The notes under the pieces: model-generated
The model's database searches: none
Told to the model about the DNA's origin: nothing
Seen by the model: only the letters and a program-made list of their open reading frames with translations
Source of the DNA: Bradyrhizobium arachidis
Lineage (GTDB): Bacteria; Pseudomonadota; Alphaproteobacteria; Rhizobiales; Xanthobacteraceae
Reading direction: 5' to 3'
Assembly (NCBI RefSeq): GCF_024758505.1
Contig: NZ_CP077970.1
Location: 9,365,273-9,429,272 of the forward strand
Length of the DNA stretch: 64,000 bases
Translations under genes and position numbers: made by a program
Part shown: positions 38,101 to 45,680 of the stretch, piece after piece
Layout: the number at the start of each line of letters is the position of its first letter
Position numbering within the stretch: the stretch's first letter is position 1

Positions 38101-39967
38101 TCTCGATCGGCTGGCCGTCGCTGGTCTCGATCGTCATGTCGTGCAGCCAGACCGGCACCGGCCTGTTGCCGGGCACGATCTGATAGGTGCGTTCGTTGAC
38201 TACGCGCAGGCCGTGATTTTCGATCACCGGCACCCGGTAGGACAGCGACAGCGGTGCCGCGTCCGAGAAAACCTTCAGGCCGAAGCGCCTGGGATTGCCC
38301 TCGTCTCCGAAGCGGTGAACCGAAATCGTCACCGGGCGCGCTGGAGTGAGCTTCTCGATGGTCGCGATATCGGCGATCGCCTGTTCTGCCGTGAATACCT
38401 CGGTATAGCCGCCGCTAAAGGCCTGGGCATAGCGATTGGCGAGCATGCGTGCCCGCATGCCATCGGTCGACGCCGTGAGCGCGGCCTTCAGCTTGTCGGC
38501 CCAGGTTGCGGCAATGGCGATGATTCCGGCTTCGAGCGCGGTGTGCTCGACGAGGGGAGTTTTGCCTTCATAGCGCCCGATGATGTAGTGGACGCGCGCA
38601 AGCGCCCCTTCAGGGAATGATACATAGGAGGCCGACAGGGTCCCCTTGTAGGCCTGCGCCAGGAAGGCGCCGACGCGCGTGCGGACGTCGGTGTCGTATT
38701 TGTCGCGCGGAATGAAGGTGAGGATGGAGACGAAGCGATCGAACTTGTCCACCCGCGCCAGCGCCCGGACGCGGGGGCGCTCGTAGAGGATCAGGACCTC
38801 TATGACGAAACTGTTCAAAGTGTCGACGTCGATCTGGAACAGTTCGTCACGCGGATATTCCTCGAGAATATGCATGAGCGCTTTGCCGGAATGGCCGCTC
38901 GGGTCGAAGCCCGCGCGCTGCAGCACCCCCGAAACCTTGTGGCGGACATAGGGGATCTGTCGTACCGAGCGGGTATAGGCGCCCGAGGTGAAAAGGCCGA
39001 CGACGCGGAGTTCGCCCTCGAGCCGACCGTCGGGCGTATAGAGCTTGATGCCCACATAATCCATCCGGATGCGGCGATGGACGCGGCTGGAGACATTGGC
39101 CTTGATGACGATCAGCAGCGTCGGCTCGCGCATGAACTCGCGAATTTCCGTCGTCATCACCACCATTTCGCTGCCGCGGCGCAGCACCTTCACGTCGGGA
39201 TCGCGCAAAATACCGAGGCCTTCGCCGGTTGTAATGTCGTCGGACGCATCGTTGTCGGACGAGAAGCGATATTCACGTACGCCGAGGAAGGTGAAGTTGT
39301 CCGCGCATAGCCATTGCAGAAACTGGTTTGCTTCGGCGACCTCGTCGATCGGCAGCGGCGGCGGATTGGAAGAGAAGGTCTTGATCGCTTCCTCGACGCG
39401 GTCGCGCATGGCGCGCCAGTCGGTGACGCAGGCGCGGACGTCATTCAACGTCCTGGTGAGGCCGTCGATCAGCTTCTGACGATCGGCATCGGCGTCCAGG
39501 CGAGTGATGTGGAGATGAATCAGGCTCTCGCGCGTGCCCCTTGCTCCCTCCGGCAGTGCTTCACCGTAGAAGCGCAGCAGCTTGCCCTGGTCATCGCGCT
39601 CCACGGCGATGATCGGGTGAGCGACAAGGGTGACTTCGATGCCCTGCTCGACGAGCTCCGCCATGGTGGAGTCGAACAGGAAAGGCATGTTGTCGTTGAG
39701 AATTTCGAGCACGGAAATTTCGCGCCCGTTCGGCAGCGTCGGATTGACGACGCGGATATCGGCGCTGCCGGTCGTGCGCCGCTGCACGTGTTCCCAGGCT
39801 TGCTCCGCCAGGAGGGCAAGCGAGGCTGCATCGTAACTGGCGAGGTCCTCGACATTGGTGTAGCCGAACAGAGGCTCGGCAAAGGCCCGGGGGCTCTTGC
39901 CCGGTTGCACGTTGCCCGCTGCGTCGCGGATCAGGGTTGCCCGGGCCTTGTCGTCACGCCACGCCAT
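35153..39967 (-). CDS. NAD-specific glutamate dehydrogenase, ~180-kDa class
   Basis: 1604 residues, the usual size of the large (L180) NAD-glutamate dehydrogenases. The catalytic region includes [22 protein letters not shown] and [15 protein letters not shown] with the substrate-binding Lys, and [25 protein letters not shown] follows. A long N-terminal part has ACT-like regions, and a ~500-residue helical C-terminus is present. The second ATG (39967) is chosen because GGAGG lies 5 bases before it, inside the codons of the first ATG (39979). It converts glutamate to 2-oxoglutarate and ammonia, a catabolic role. Confidence 0.95.
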   Translation of the reverse strand: [1604 protein letters not shown]

Positions 39968-40282
39968 AGTATCCTCCATTTGCCGCGCCGTCCGACCGCA
40001 GCCGCGATCATCAGCTTGATACTGGAGTGCTTCCTCTTCGAGCGCCGCGATCGCGTGCTACGCGAAATCCTCGGTCTCGAAGCGTCGACGGCTTCCGGCG
40101 ACAATACTACTATCCCGGAGCGAAAGGCGCACGCTGTCGTGAGGCGTGCTGAAATCCCCGGCGACAGCGGGTGAGGCCGAACTCGGCACCGACCGCCACC
40201 CCGTTAGGGCAGAAAAAATCACAAGCAATCTCAATCGTGTATGGGGTTGCAGTTTTATTCTGACTGGTCCGACGTGAATGAG

Positions 40283-40419
40283 TAGGTAGTCACCCTACGA
40301 CGCATTCCGGTGAAACCTCAGCTGAGCTGCACCGAGAGTCGTGGTTTCGTCGTTTGGGAGCCACACCCCATCCCTGGGAGGGATGCGCCGTGTTGCGCGC
40401 CCCGCAAGCAGGGGAGATC
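40283..40419 (+). promoter_or_regulatory. Structured leader of the collagen-like gene (copy B)
   Basis: 137 bases before the start codon that share three ordered blocks with the orphan copy at 23672-23780. Foldable elements are CTCAGCTGAG (40318-40327), GTGG/CCAC around a 14-16 nt loop (40340-40364), CATCCC/GGGATG (40369-40384) and CCCC-GCAAGCA-GGGG (40400-40414), the last pairing the ribosome site GGGGAG. This suggests translational control. In copy A the equivalent of the second stem is GGCGT/ACGCC, a possible compensatory change. Confidence 0.55.
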
Positions 40420-40821
40420 ATGATGCTCGCAAAACCTGCCGGCACCGTCGCAGCTCTTGCAACCATCGTTGCGATGAATTGGACCGAAAACGCGCATGCG
40501 GAAATATTGATCACGACGGCCAACATATCGCGGGGCGAGTTGGTCATCGTGGGACGGGTCAGGCGGCCCCGCGAATCCACCGTGGAGATCAAGATCAGCC
40601 CGAGCAAGACAGTGAGGGTCGAAGGCACTTCGACCGGAGGGTTTCGGTGGATTGGACCCGACTTTCCTTCCACCTGCATCGTGAAGATCACGTCGGGACC
40701 GGATACGAGAGATGTGGTGATCCAGAACTGCGGTCTCCCCGGACCTCCTGGCCCGCCGGGTCCTCCAGGACCGCCCGGACCTGCAGGCCCAGCCGGGCCG
40801 CCCGGGCCCAAAGGGAGTTAG
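40420..40821 (+). CDS. Secreted collagen-like protein
   Basis: 133 residues. A signal peptide (MLAKPAGTVAALATIVAMN, then AHA cleavage) precedes a ~75-residue beta-rich domain with two Cys (FPSTCIV and IQNCGLP). A collagen-like tail follows, with nine Gly-X-Y triplets from about residue 105, five of them Gly-Pro-Pro, ending GPKGS. Such tails can trimerise as a triple helix. The ATG at 40420 (or 40423) has GGGGAG 4-5 bases before it, partly covered by a hairpin in the leader. Gly-X-Y tails in bacteria are mostly on surface or spore proteins. Here it is probably periplasmic or extracellular. Function unknown. Confidence 0.85.
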   Translation: MMLAKPAGTVAALATIVAMNWTENAHAEILITTANISRGELVIVGRVRRPRESTVEIKISPSKTVRVEGTSTGGFRWIGPDFPSTCIVKITSGPDTRDVVIQNCGLPGPPGPPGPPGPPGPAGPAGPPGPKGS

Positions 40822-40848
40822 AGGGAAGTTAGAGGACAACCGCCACAA

Positions 40849-40992
40849 CTATCTTGAACCGGAGCGTCCGGACTTTTGGCCGGACGACTGGCCGTAAGGA
40901 GGAGCGTTGTCAGGATCGAACGTGAATGAAACGCATGCGCTCGTTGAGATGCCGATCAGGATGACCCACGCCGCAGCAATCAGCAATTTCAT
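40849..40992 (-). CDS. 47-residue lipoprotein
   Basis: Too short for standard length cut-offs but well formed. ATG 40992 has GAGG 8-9 bases upstream, then a signal segment MKLLIAAAWVILIGIS, a lipobox TSAC with Cys at residue 20, and a polar Ser/Gly-rich tail ending SGRSGSR. The stop at 40849 is 28 bases from the end of the convergent collagen-like gene. Codon use is G/C rich at third positions like neighbours. No family was recognised; it resembles entericidin-like or other small anchored peptides in layout only. Confidence 0.65.
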   Translation of the reverse strand: MKLLIAAAWVILIGISTSACVSFTFDPDNAPPYGQSSGQKSGRSGSR

Positions 40993-41192
40993 CCGCCGAA
41001 CCTCAAACTATCAATGGACCATTTTCTGAAAAAACCCAGACCTTTGACGTCGCAGGTCGAGGCAGGGTTCAAACCAGTGCGCGCCACTCCTTTTCAACAA
41101 CTTGCTGAAGCTCCCGCCAACTTCGTGCTTGCTAGAGCACGTCTGCTGCGCCTCGATTACGGAACCGAAGCGGTCCTGCCCGATCCGGAGCC

Positions 41193-41624
41193 ATGGACGA
41201 ACTGCATGGGGAGCGCGGATTGAGCGCCAGAACGACGTTTATAGCCGCGATCCTCAGCCTTGCGCTTGGCAGTCTGCCGGTCAATGGCGTCATCGCCGAG
41301 ACCCACAACATCTCGGTCCAGTCCGGCCAAAGAAAGCAGGTTGCCAGCTACGCAGCGTGGAAGCGCGACTGCACTCCGGACAGCGGCATCGTCAAAGCCG
41401 TCTCGAAGCCGCAGCACGGCAAGCTGTTTCCCGGCAATACGGTCGCAGCGATCAAACGAAATCGATTTCGCTCGTCCGATCCATGCATCGGCACGCCGAT
41501 GAAGAAATTCACGATCGACTACCAATCGGCTGCCGGATATCGCGGGACGGATACGTTCACCGTGGAGGCAACCTTCGGGAAGCGGGCGCCGGAGATCGAC
41601 GTCTATCTGATCAACGTTTACTGA
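41193..41624 (+). CDS. Exported protein with immunoglobulin-like fold, unknown function
   Basis: 143 residues. The start is uncertain: ATG 41193, or TTG 41220 which is preceded by GGGGAGCG and would begin right at the signal peptide (ARTTFIAAILSLALGSLPVNGVIAE). The mature part ends with DYQSAAGYRGTDTFTVEATFGKRAPEIDVYLINVY, which looks like a cadherin/Ig-type repeat strand pattern (YRGTDTFTV). Two Cys may form a disulfide. It lies in the group of small secreted proteins around the collagen-like gene. Confidence 0.7.
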   Translation: MDELHGERGLSARTTFIAAILSLALGSLPVNGVIAETHNISVQSGQRKQVASYAAWKRDCTPDSGIVKAVSKPQHGKLFPGNTVAAIKRNRFRSSDPCIGTPMKKFTIDYQSAAGYRGTDTFTVEATFGKRAPEIDVYLINVY

Positions 41625-41749
41625 ACCGTCGAGGGTCAGGCGTGCGCGCGTGTCGGGTGCGTCATCAGCCGGCCGAGGCAATCGATCATCCGCCATTCCG
41701 GCTTCCGACCTTGCCCCGGCCCTCAGGCTTCACGTGAGCCCTTCGTTGC

Positions 41750-42037
41750 TCAATGCATGCTCTGCTCGAACACGACGGTCACGCCGGTCGGCTCGGGGTC
41801 GTGCGGCTTCAGCTTGGTCAGCTCCGCATCGCTCCAATCGGCGAGGCTGATGACCTCGCCGGTCTGGCCGTCGGGCGAGTCGGAGGGCTCCAGAATTTCG
41901 AGTCCGCGCTCGTCGATGAAGAACGTGTGATCTCCGAACATATTGTTCAGTTGAGGCACCGCCGGATGATCCTCGGGAAGCACCTGAGCGTCCAATTGCC
42001 TCATGGTCTGTTTCACCTGCGCAGCATCCAGCTTCAT
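41750..42037 (-). CDS. Small acidic protein, unknown function
   Basis: 95 residues from ATG 42037, preceded by GGAG at 6-8 bases; an in-frame ATG at 42049 is an alternative. Rich in Asp/Glu, no signal peptide. Text such as MFGDHTFFIDERGLEILEPSD and VISLADWSDAELTKLKPHDPEPTGVTVVF suggests a compact soluble domain. It is not assigned to a family. It stands alone upstream of the glycosylase gene on the same strand. Confidence 0.7.
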   Translation of the reverse strand: MKLDAAQVKQTMRQLDAQVLPEDHPAVPQLNNMFGDHTFFIDERGLEILEPSDSPDGQTGEVISLADWSDAELTKLKPHDPEPTGVTVVFEQSMH

Positions 42038-42290
42038 GACTGGCTCCATTGCTTGTCGGGTTTGGTGGCGTTGACCGCAGCGGGCTTCATTCGTGCGACA
42101 GCATTCGTTCCTGTGCGGGTGCCCACCCGGCTTGGAGTCCGAACCGATCCCGCGCGCAAATGTTCCTCACTGGACGCAGGCTTGATCGTTTCCGCTGCGT
42201 TTGCCACGCTGCCGGCACGGGATCGCCGCGCTATGCACACGATCGGGACGATCCGCTGCAGAACCCGTGGGCTCATCAGGAACCGTCGGA

Positions 42291-42977
42291 CTATTCGCTC
42301 CGATTCTCCCCGACCGACAGCGCGCAGATGCGCGAGATGTGGGCGTAGGGCAGACCGCTCTCCTTGGCCCAGGCGTTGAACTGCGCCTGCACTTTTGCGA
42401 GATCGCCCTTCGATTTCACCTCTTCGGCGATATCGAGGCCGGCGTCGCGCAGGCAGACGACGACGTCCTTGGAGGTGACAAAACCATCCCAGCCGACGAA
42501 GCGCAGCAGCATCTGGCCGGTGTTGCCCCCGAGCCGGCTGCCGCGCTTGTTGAGGAGATCGAGCAGGCCGATCTCGTCGGAGGACGGCCACGTCGCCAGA
42601 AATTTTGCGAAGCTGCCGTGCTCTTTGGCGATCGCCTGCACGAAGGCGGCATTCTCGCGCACCGACATGATCTTTGCGCCGTTGCGTACGATGCGCGCGT
42701 CGCGCATCAGGCCCTCCCAATAGTCCTCCGGCTGAAAACTCAGCTTGGCGGGCTGGAAATGCAAGAATGCTTCCTCGAAGCCGGGCCATTTGTTCTCGAT
42801 CACGCTCCAGGCGAAGCCCGCGCAGAACACCCGTTTGGTCATCTCCGCGAGGATGCGGTCGTCGGGCAGTTTGGCGAGGCGCTTGAGGTCCGGCTTGGCC
42901 GGCAGGAGCTTCTCCAGCTCCTTGGCGCCGCCCTTGCGCTTCTCGGCCCTGGCGCGAATGGTTTTGAAGGAAGTCAT
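42291..42977 (-). CDS. DNA-3-methyladenine glycosylase I-like protein
   Basis: 228 residues. It shows the Tag-family pattern: FCAGFAWSVIENKWPGFEEAF near residue 50 and a helical core with LATWPSSDEIGLLDLLNKRGSRLGGNTGQMLLRFVGWDGF. The family removes 3-methyladenine from alkylated DNA. The usual zinc-binding Cys/His N-terminus of E. coli Tag is not evident, which suggests a divergent branch. The start at 42977 is chosen where homology begins. No operon partners. Confidence 0.8.
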   Translation of the reverse strand: MTSFKTIRARAEKRKGGAKELEKLLPAKPDLKRLAKLPDDRILAEMTKRVFCAGFAWSVIENKWPGFEEAFLHFQPAKLSFQPEDYWEGLMRDARIVRNGAKIMSVRENAAFVQAIAKEHGSFAKFLATWPSSDEIGLLDLLNKRGSRLGGNTGQMLLRFVGWDGFVTSKDVVVCLRDAGLDIAEEVKSKGDLAKVQAQFNAWAKESGLPYAHISRICALSVGENRSE

Positions 42978-43169
42978 GCAATCACCGGCTTTAGGCACGC
43001 CACGACACCAGACTTCGCGAAAGAGGTCCAGCCTCCCGGCTGGCATGCACCGCGGCAGGATTTTCGGGCTGATTTGCCGCTGCCGGCCGCTCCCCGCGTT
43101 GGTCTGCTTCTTGCTTGCTAAACGCTTGGAATTCGCACGCCTTTCGTTTCCTGACCCGACGGATTTTCA

Positions 43170-43997
43170 ATGCGTTGCCTGGTCGTTGCCGACCTGCATT
43201 ATTCGCTGCCGCAGTTCGACTGGCTGCTGAGCGCGGCGGCGCAATTCGATCTCGTGATCTTTGCCGGCGATGCGCTGGACGTCGGATCGATGGTGGATTT
43301 TCGCGCGCAGATCGTGGTGGTGAAGAAATACCTTGCGCTGCTGGCGAGCCAGACGCGCGTCATCCTGTGCTCGGGCAATCACGATCTCGACGAGCGTAGC
43401 GCCGAGGGCGAGAAGATCTCGCGCTGGATCGCTGATGTGCGCGAGCTCGGAATCGCCTGCGACGGCGACAGTCTTGCGATCGCCGACACGCTGTTCACGG
43501 TGTGCCCGTGGTGGGACGGGCCACAGGTCAAGCAGCGCCTCGTCGCGCAGTTGCGCGATGCCGCCTTGAGCCGGCCGCAGCGATGGATCTGGGCGCACCA
43601 CGCGCCGCCCGCGAATTCGCCGACGAGCTGGGGCGGCAAGCGCTTCTTCGGCGACGTCGATCTCGTGCAGTGGATCGGGGAGCACAAGCCGTCGATGGTG
43701 ATCTCGGGCCACGTGCACCAGTCGCCCTTCATTTCCGACGGCTCCTGGTTCGATCAGCTCGGCAAGACCTGGGTGTTCAACACCGGCCTTCAGCACGGCC
43801 GGCCGCCGACCCACATCGTGCTCGACCTCGACGAAGGCAAGGCGTTCTGGCTTGCGGCGGGCGAAGCGCAATGGATCGATCTCAACGCGCCCTTGCAGCG
43901 GCCGGCGCACCCCGTCGTGGAGCCGCCGGACTGGCTCACATCCTTGGATCGGATTGCCGATCCGAGCCTGGCTGCACCTCGAGCTGCGGCAGGTTGA
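43170..43997 (+). CDS. Metallophosphoesterase
   Basis: 275 residues with the five calcineurin-like motifs: DLHYS at the start, GDALD, GNHDLDE, a lone His in WAHHAPP and GHVHQ. These bind two metal ions. Members act on nucleotides, phosphoproteins or cyclic nucleotides. Its 3' end overlaps the convergent cyclic-nucleotide-binding gene by 62 bases, so the two messages are complementary there. Cytosolic; no signal peptide. Confidence 0.9.
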   Translation: MRCLVVADLHYSLPQFDWLLSAAAQFDLVIFAGDALDVGSMVDFRAQIVVVKKYLALLASQTRVILCSGNHDLDERSAEGEKISRWIADVRELGIACDGDSLAIADTLFTVCPWWDGPQVKQRLVAQLRDAALSRPQRWIWAHHAPPANSPTSWGGKRFFGDVDLVQWIGEHKPSMVISGHVHQSPFISDGSWFDQLGKTWVFNTGLQHGRPPTHIVLDLDEGKAFWLAAGEAQWIDLNAPLQRPAHPVVEPPDWLTSLDRIADPSLAAPRAAAG

Positions 43998-44421
43998 TCA
44001 TGCTTTGCAAGACATCGCCGACCATCGCGAGATGAGTGCCGTGGCCGGCATATTGCCGCTTGAGATCGGCGAGATAAGTGTTGGCGACGTTGAGCCGCTG
44101 CGCCAACATGCGGGCAAGCATCAGCGCCACCGCCGGCTCCTGGATCAGGAACGAGGCGGCGTCCTCGAACTCGTAGATCGTGGAATCCTGTGAGGCGCGC
44201 ACCGTCGCGGTATGGGGCTGGTCAAGCAGCACCGACATCTCGCCGAACACGGCGCCGGGCTCGGTGATGACGGCAACCGCGGTGTCGCCCTTGATGACCT
44301 CAAGCTTGCCATCCATCAGAACGTAGAGATGGCCCGTGGAGCCGCCCTCGGTGAGGATCAGCCCGCCCGCCTTCACCTGTCGCTCCGTCCCGCCCGAGCA
44401 ATAATCCAGAACTGCGCGCAT
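43936..44421 (-). CDS. Cyclic nucleotide-binding domain protein
   Basis: 161 residues. One cNMP-binding fold: GHLYVLMDGKLEVIKGD, the phosphate cassette GAVFGEMSVLLDQPHTATVRA, and a helix after it. There is no DNA-binding domain, so it is a stand-alone sensor rather than a CRP. The cassette has GEMS..LLDQPHTATV where cAMP sites have GELAL...PRAATV. ATG 44421 follows GGGGGTGA; GTG 44430 is the in-frame alternative. It overlaps the metallophosphoesterase gene tail to tail, a possible functional link to cyclic nucleotides. Confidence 0.88.
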   Translation of the reverse strand: MRAVLDYCSGGTERQVKAGGLILTEGGSTGHLYVLMDGKLEVIKGDTAVAVITEPGAVFGEMSVLLDQPHTATVRASQDSTIYEFEDAASFLIQEPAVALMLARMLAQRLNVANTYLADLKRQYAGHGTHLAMVGDVLQSMINLPQLEVQPGSDRQSDPRM

Positions 44422-44530
44422 GAGCGTCACCCCCGATGCTGCCGAGACTAGGCACCGGGGCGATGGCCGTCGAAGGGATTAAGTTGGCGCAATGCTCAAA
44501 TTTTCGGCACCGCGGGGATTCCGCATCGCA

Positions 44531-45274
44531 TCAGAGACTCGGCGCTGGCTCCAGCGGCAGGGATTGCAGGCCGCCAAAGCGGCGCTCGCGGCCATGGAAG
44601 GAGGCCAGCGCCTGGGCGAGATCGGCGGCCTCGAATTCCGGCCACATCCGCTCGGTGAAGTGGAGCTCGGCATAGGCGCCTTCCCACAGCAGGAAGTCCG
44701 ACAGGCGCTTTTCGCCGCTGGTGCGGATGATGAGATCGACGTCGCGCAGGCCCGCCTCGCCGGTGACGAGCTGCGAAAACGCTTCGCGGGTGAGGCTCGT
44801 CAGCGCGGCCGCTTTTGCTGCGGCATTGAGGATGGCGTCGCGCGCGGAATAGTCGACGGCGATGCGCAGATTGAGGACATCGCAATTGGCGGTCGCCTGC
44901 TCGGCGCGCGTGATGGCCGTGGCGATTCCTTCGGGCAGGCGGTCGCGACGGCCGATCACCGTGAGACGCACGCCGTTGCGGGCCAGGCTCTGCACTTCGT
45001 TGGCAAGATAGAAGCGGAGCAGCGTCATCAGTGCCACGACCTCGGCCTTCGGCCGGCGCCAATTGTCGGTCGAGAACGCGTAGAGCGTCAGGGTGCCGAT
45101 GCCCTGCTTCGGGGCGGCCTCGACGATGCGCCTGATGGCCTCGACCCCGGCCTCGTGGCCACGCACACGCGACAGGCCGCGCCGCGTGGCCCATCGCCCG
45201 TTGCCATCCATGATGATGCCGACGTGCAGCTTCTCTTGAAGTTTGGCTTGCTTGGTCGTGGCGTCACTTTGCAT
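44531..45274 (-). CDS. cis-Prenyltransferase (UppS-like), divergent
   Basis: 247 residues. The Mg-binding start motif MDGNGRWA is intact (~19), as are ALTLYAF-like TLYAFSTDNWRRP and DLIIRTSGEKRLSDFLLW near the C-terminus. Several residues differ from the usual UppS pattern: FSTDNW for FSSENW, DYSARDAI for NYGGRxxI and RLSDFLLWE for R(L/I)SNFLLWQ. It should make a cis-polyprenyl diphosphate, but may differ in chain length or control. The ATG lies inside the palindrome ACTTTGCGATGCAAAGT and follows GGAGA. It is the third gene of a unit with the regulator 31 bases upstream. Confidence 0.9.
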   Translation of the reverse strand: MQSDATTKQAKLQEKLHVGIIMDGNGRWATRRGLSRVRGHEAGVEAIRRIVEAAPKQGIGTLTLYAFSTDNWRRPKAEVVALMTLLRFYLANEVQSLARNGVRLTVIGRRDRLPEGIATAITRAEQATANCDVLNLRIAVDYSARDAILNAAAKAAALTSLTREAFSQLVTGEAGLRDVDLIIRTSGEKRLSDFLLWEGAYAELHFTERMWPEFEAADLAQALASFHGRERRFGGLQSLPLEPAPSL

Positions 45275-45282
45275 CGCAAAGT
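45266..45282. promoter_or_regulatory. 17-bp operator palindrome at the prenyltransferase start
   Basis: ACTTTGC-GAT-GCAAAGT (minus strand), a perfect 7+3+7 palindrome that contains the start codon of the cis-prenyltransferase gene. It is 16/17 identical with 46341-46357 upstream of the same gene group. Binding by the adjacent winged-helix regulator is the likely explanation. Confidence 0.65.
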
Positions 45283-45305
45283 CTCCAGTCAAAAAGGGGA
45301 GGCAG

Positions 45306-45680
45306 TCAGGTTGATAAGATGCCGAGGCGGCCGAGCGCGGCTGCCTCGCGGCCGGCGGCCTTCGCGGCGTCGCGCACCAGCCGCTCCAGCACCGTGAGAT
45401 AATCGAGGAAGCGGCGCCGGCCGGCCTTGGTGAGGCGGCAAGTGGTGTGCGGGCGATTGCCCTCGTATCCCTTGGTGACGTCGACGAGGCCGGCCTCCTG
45501 GAGCACCGCGAGATGCCGGCTGAGATTGCCGTCGGTCAATCCGCAGAGCTGCTTGAGATCGGCGAACGCAAGTCCCTTGGGATGCGCCATCAGCGAGGTC
45601 AAGAGCCCGAGCCTCGCCTTCTCATGGATGACGCGGTCGAGCCCTTCATAGGAAAACGGCGCGCTCTCAATCTTCGACAT
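45306..45680 (-). CDS. Winged-helix transcriptional regulator (HTH_34-like)
   Basis: 124 residues. One winged HTH: LAFADLKQLCGLTDGNLSRHLAVLQEAGLVDVTKGYEGNRPHTTCRLT, with the recognition helix at DGNLSRHLAVLQ and a wing rich in Lys/Arg. It resembles the winged-helix DNA-binding proteins (ArsR/MarR superfamily) that sit beside small membrane proteins. It overlaps the upstream membrane gene by 14 bases and precedes the prenyltransferase gene by 31, with an ACTTTGyATCGCAAAGT palindrome at both ends of this group. Confidence 0.9.
   Translation of the reverse strand: MSKIESAPFSYEGLDRVIHEKARLGLLTSLMAHPKGLAFADLKQLCGLTDGNLSRHLAVLQEAGLVDVTKGYEGNRPHTTCRLTKAGRRRFLDYLTVLERLVRDAAKAAGREAAALGRLGILST

Noticed and set aside
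42034..42981. Alternative minus-strand frame over the glycosylase gene, extending to 42034
   Set aside because: Out of frame with the recognisable Tag-like protein; the extra 3' part (42034-42290) shows no family features.
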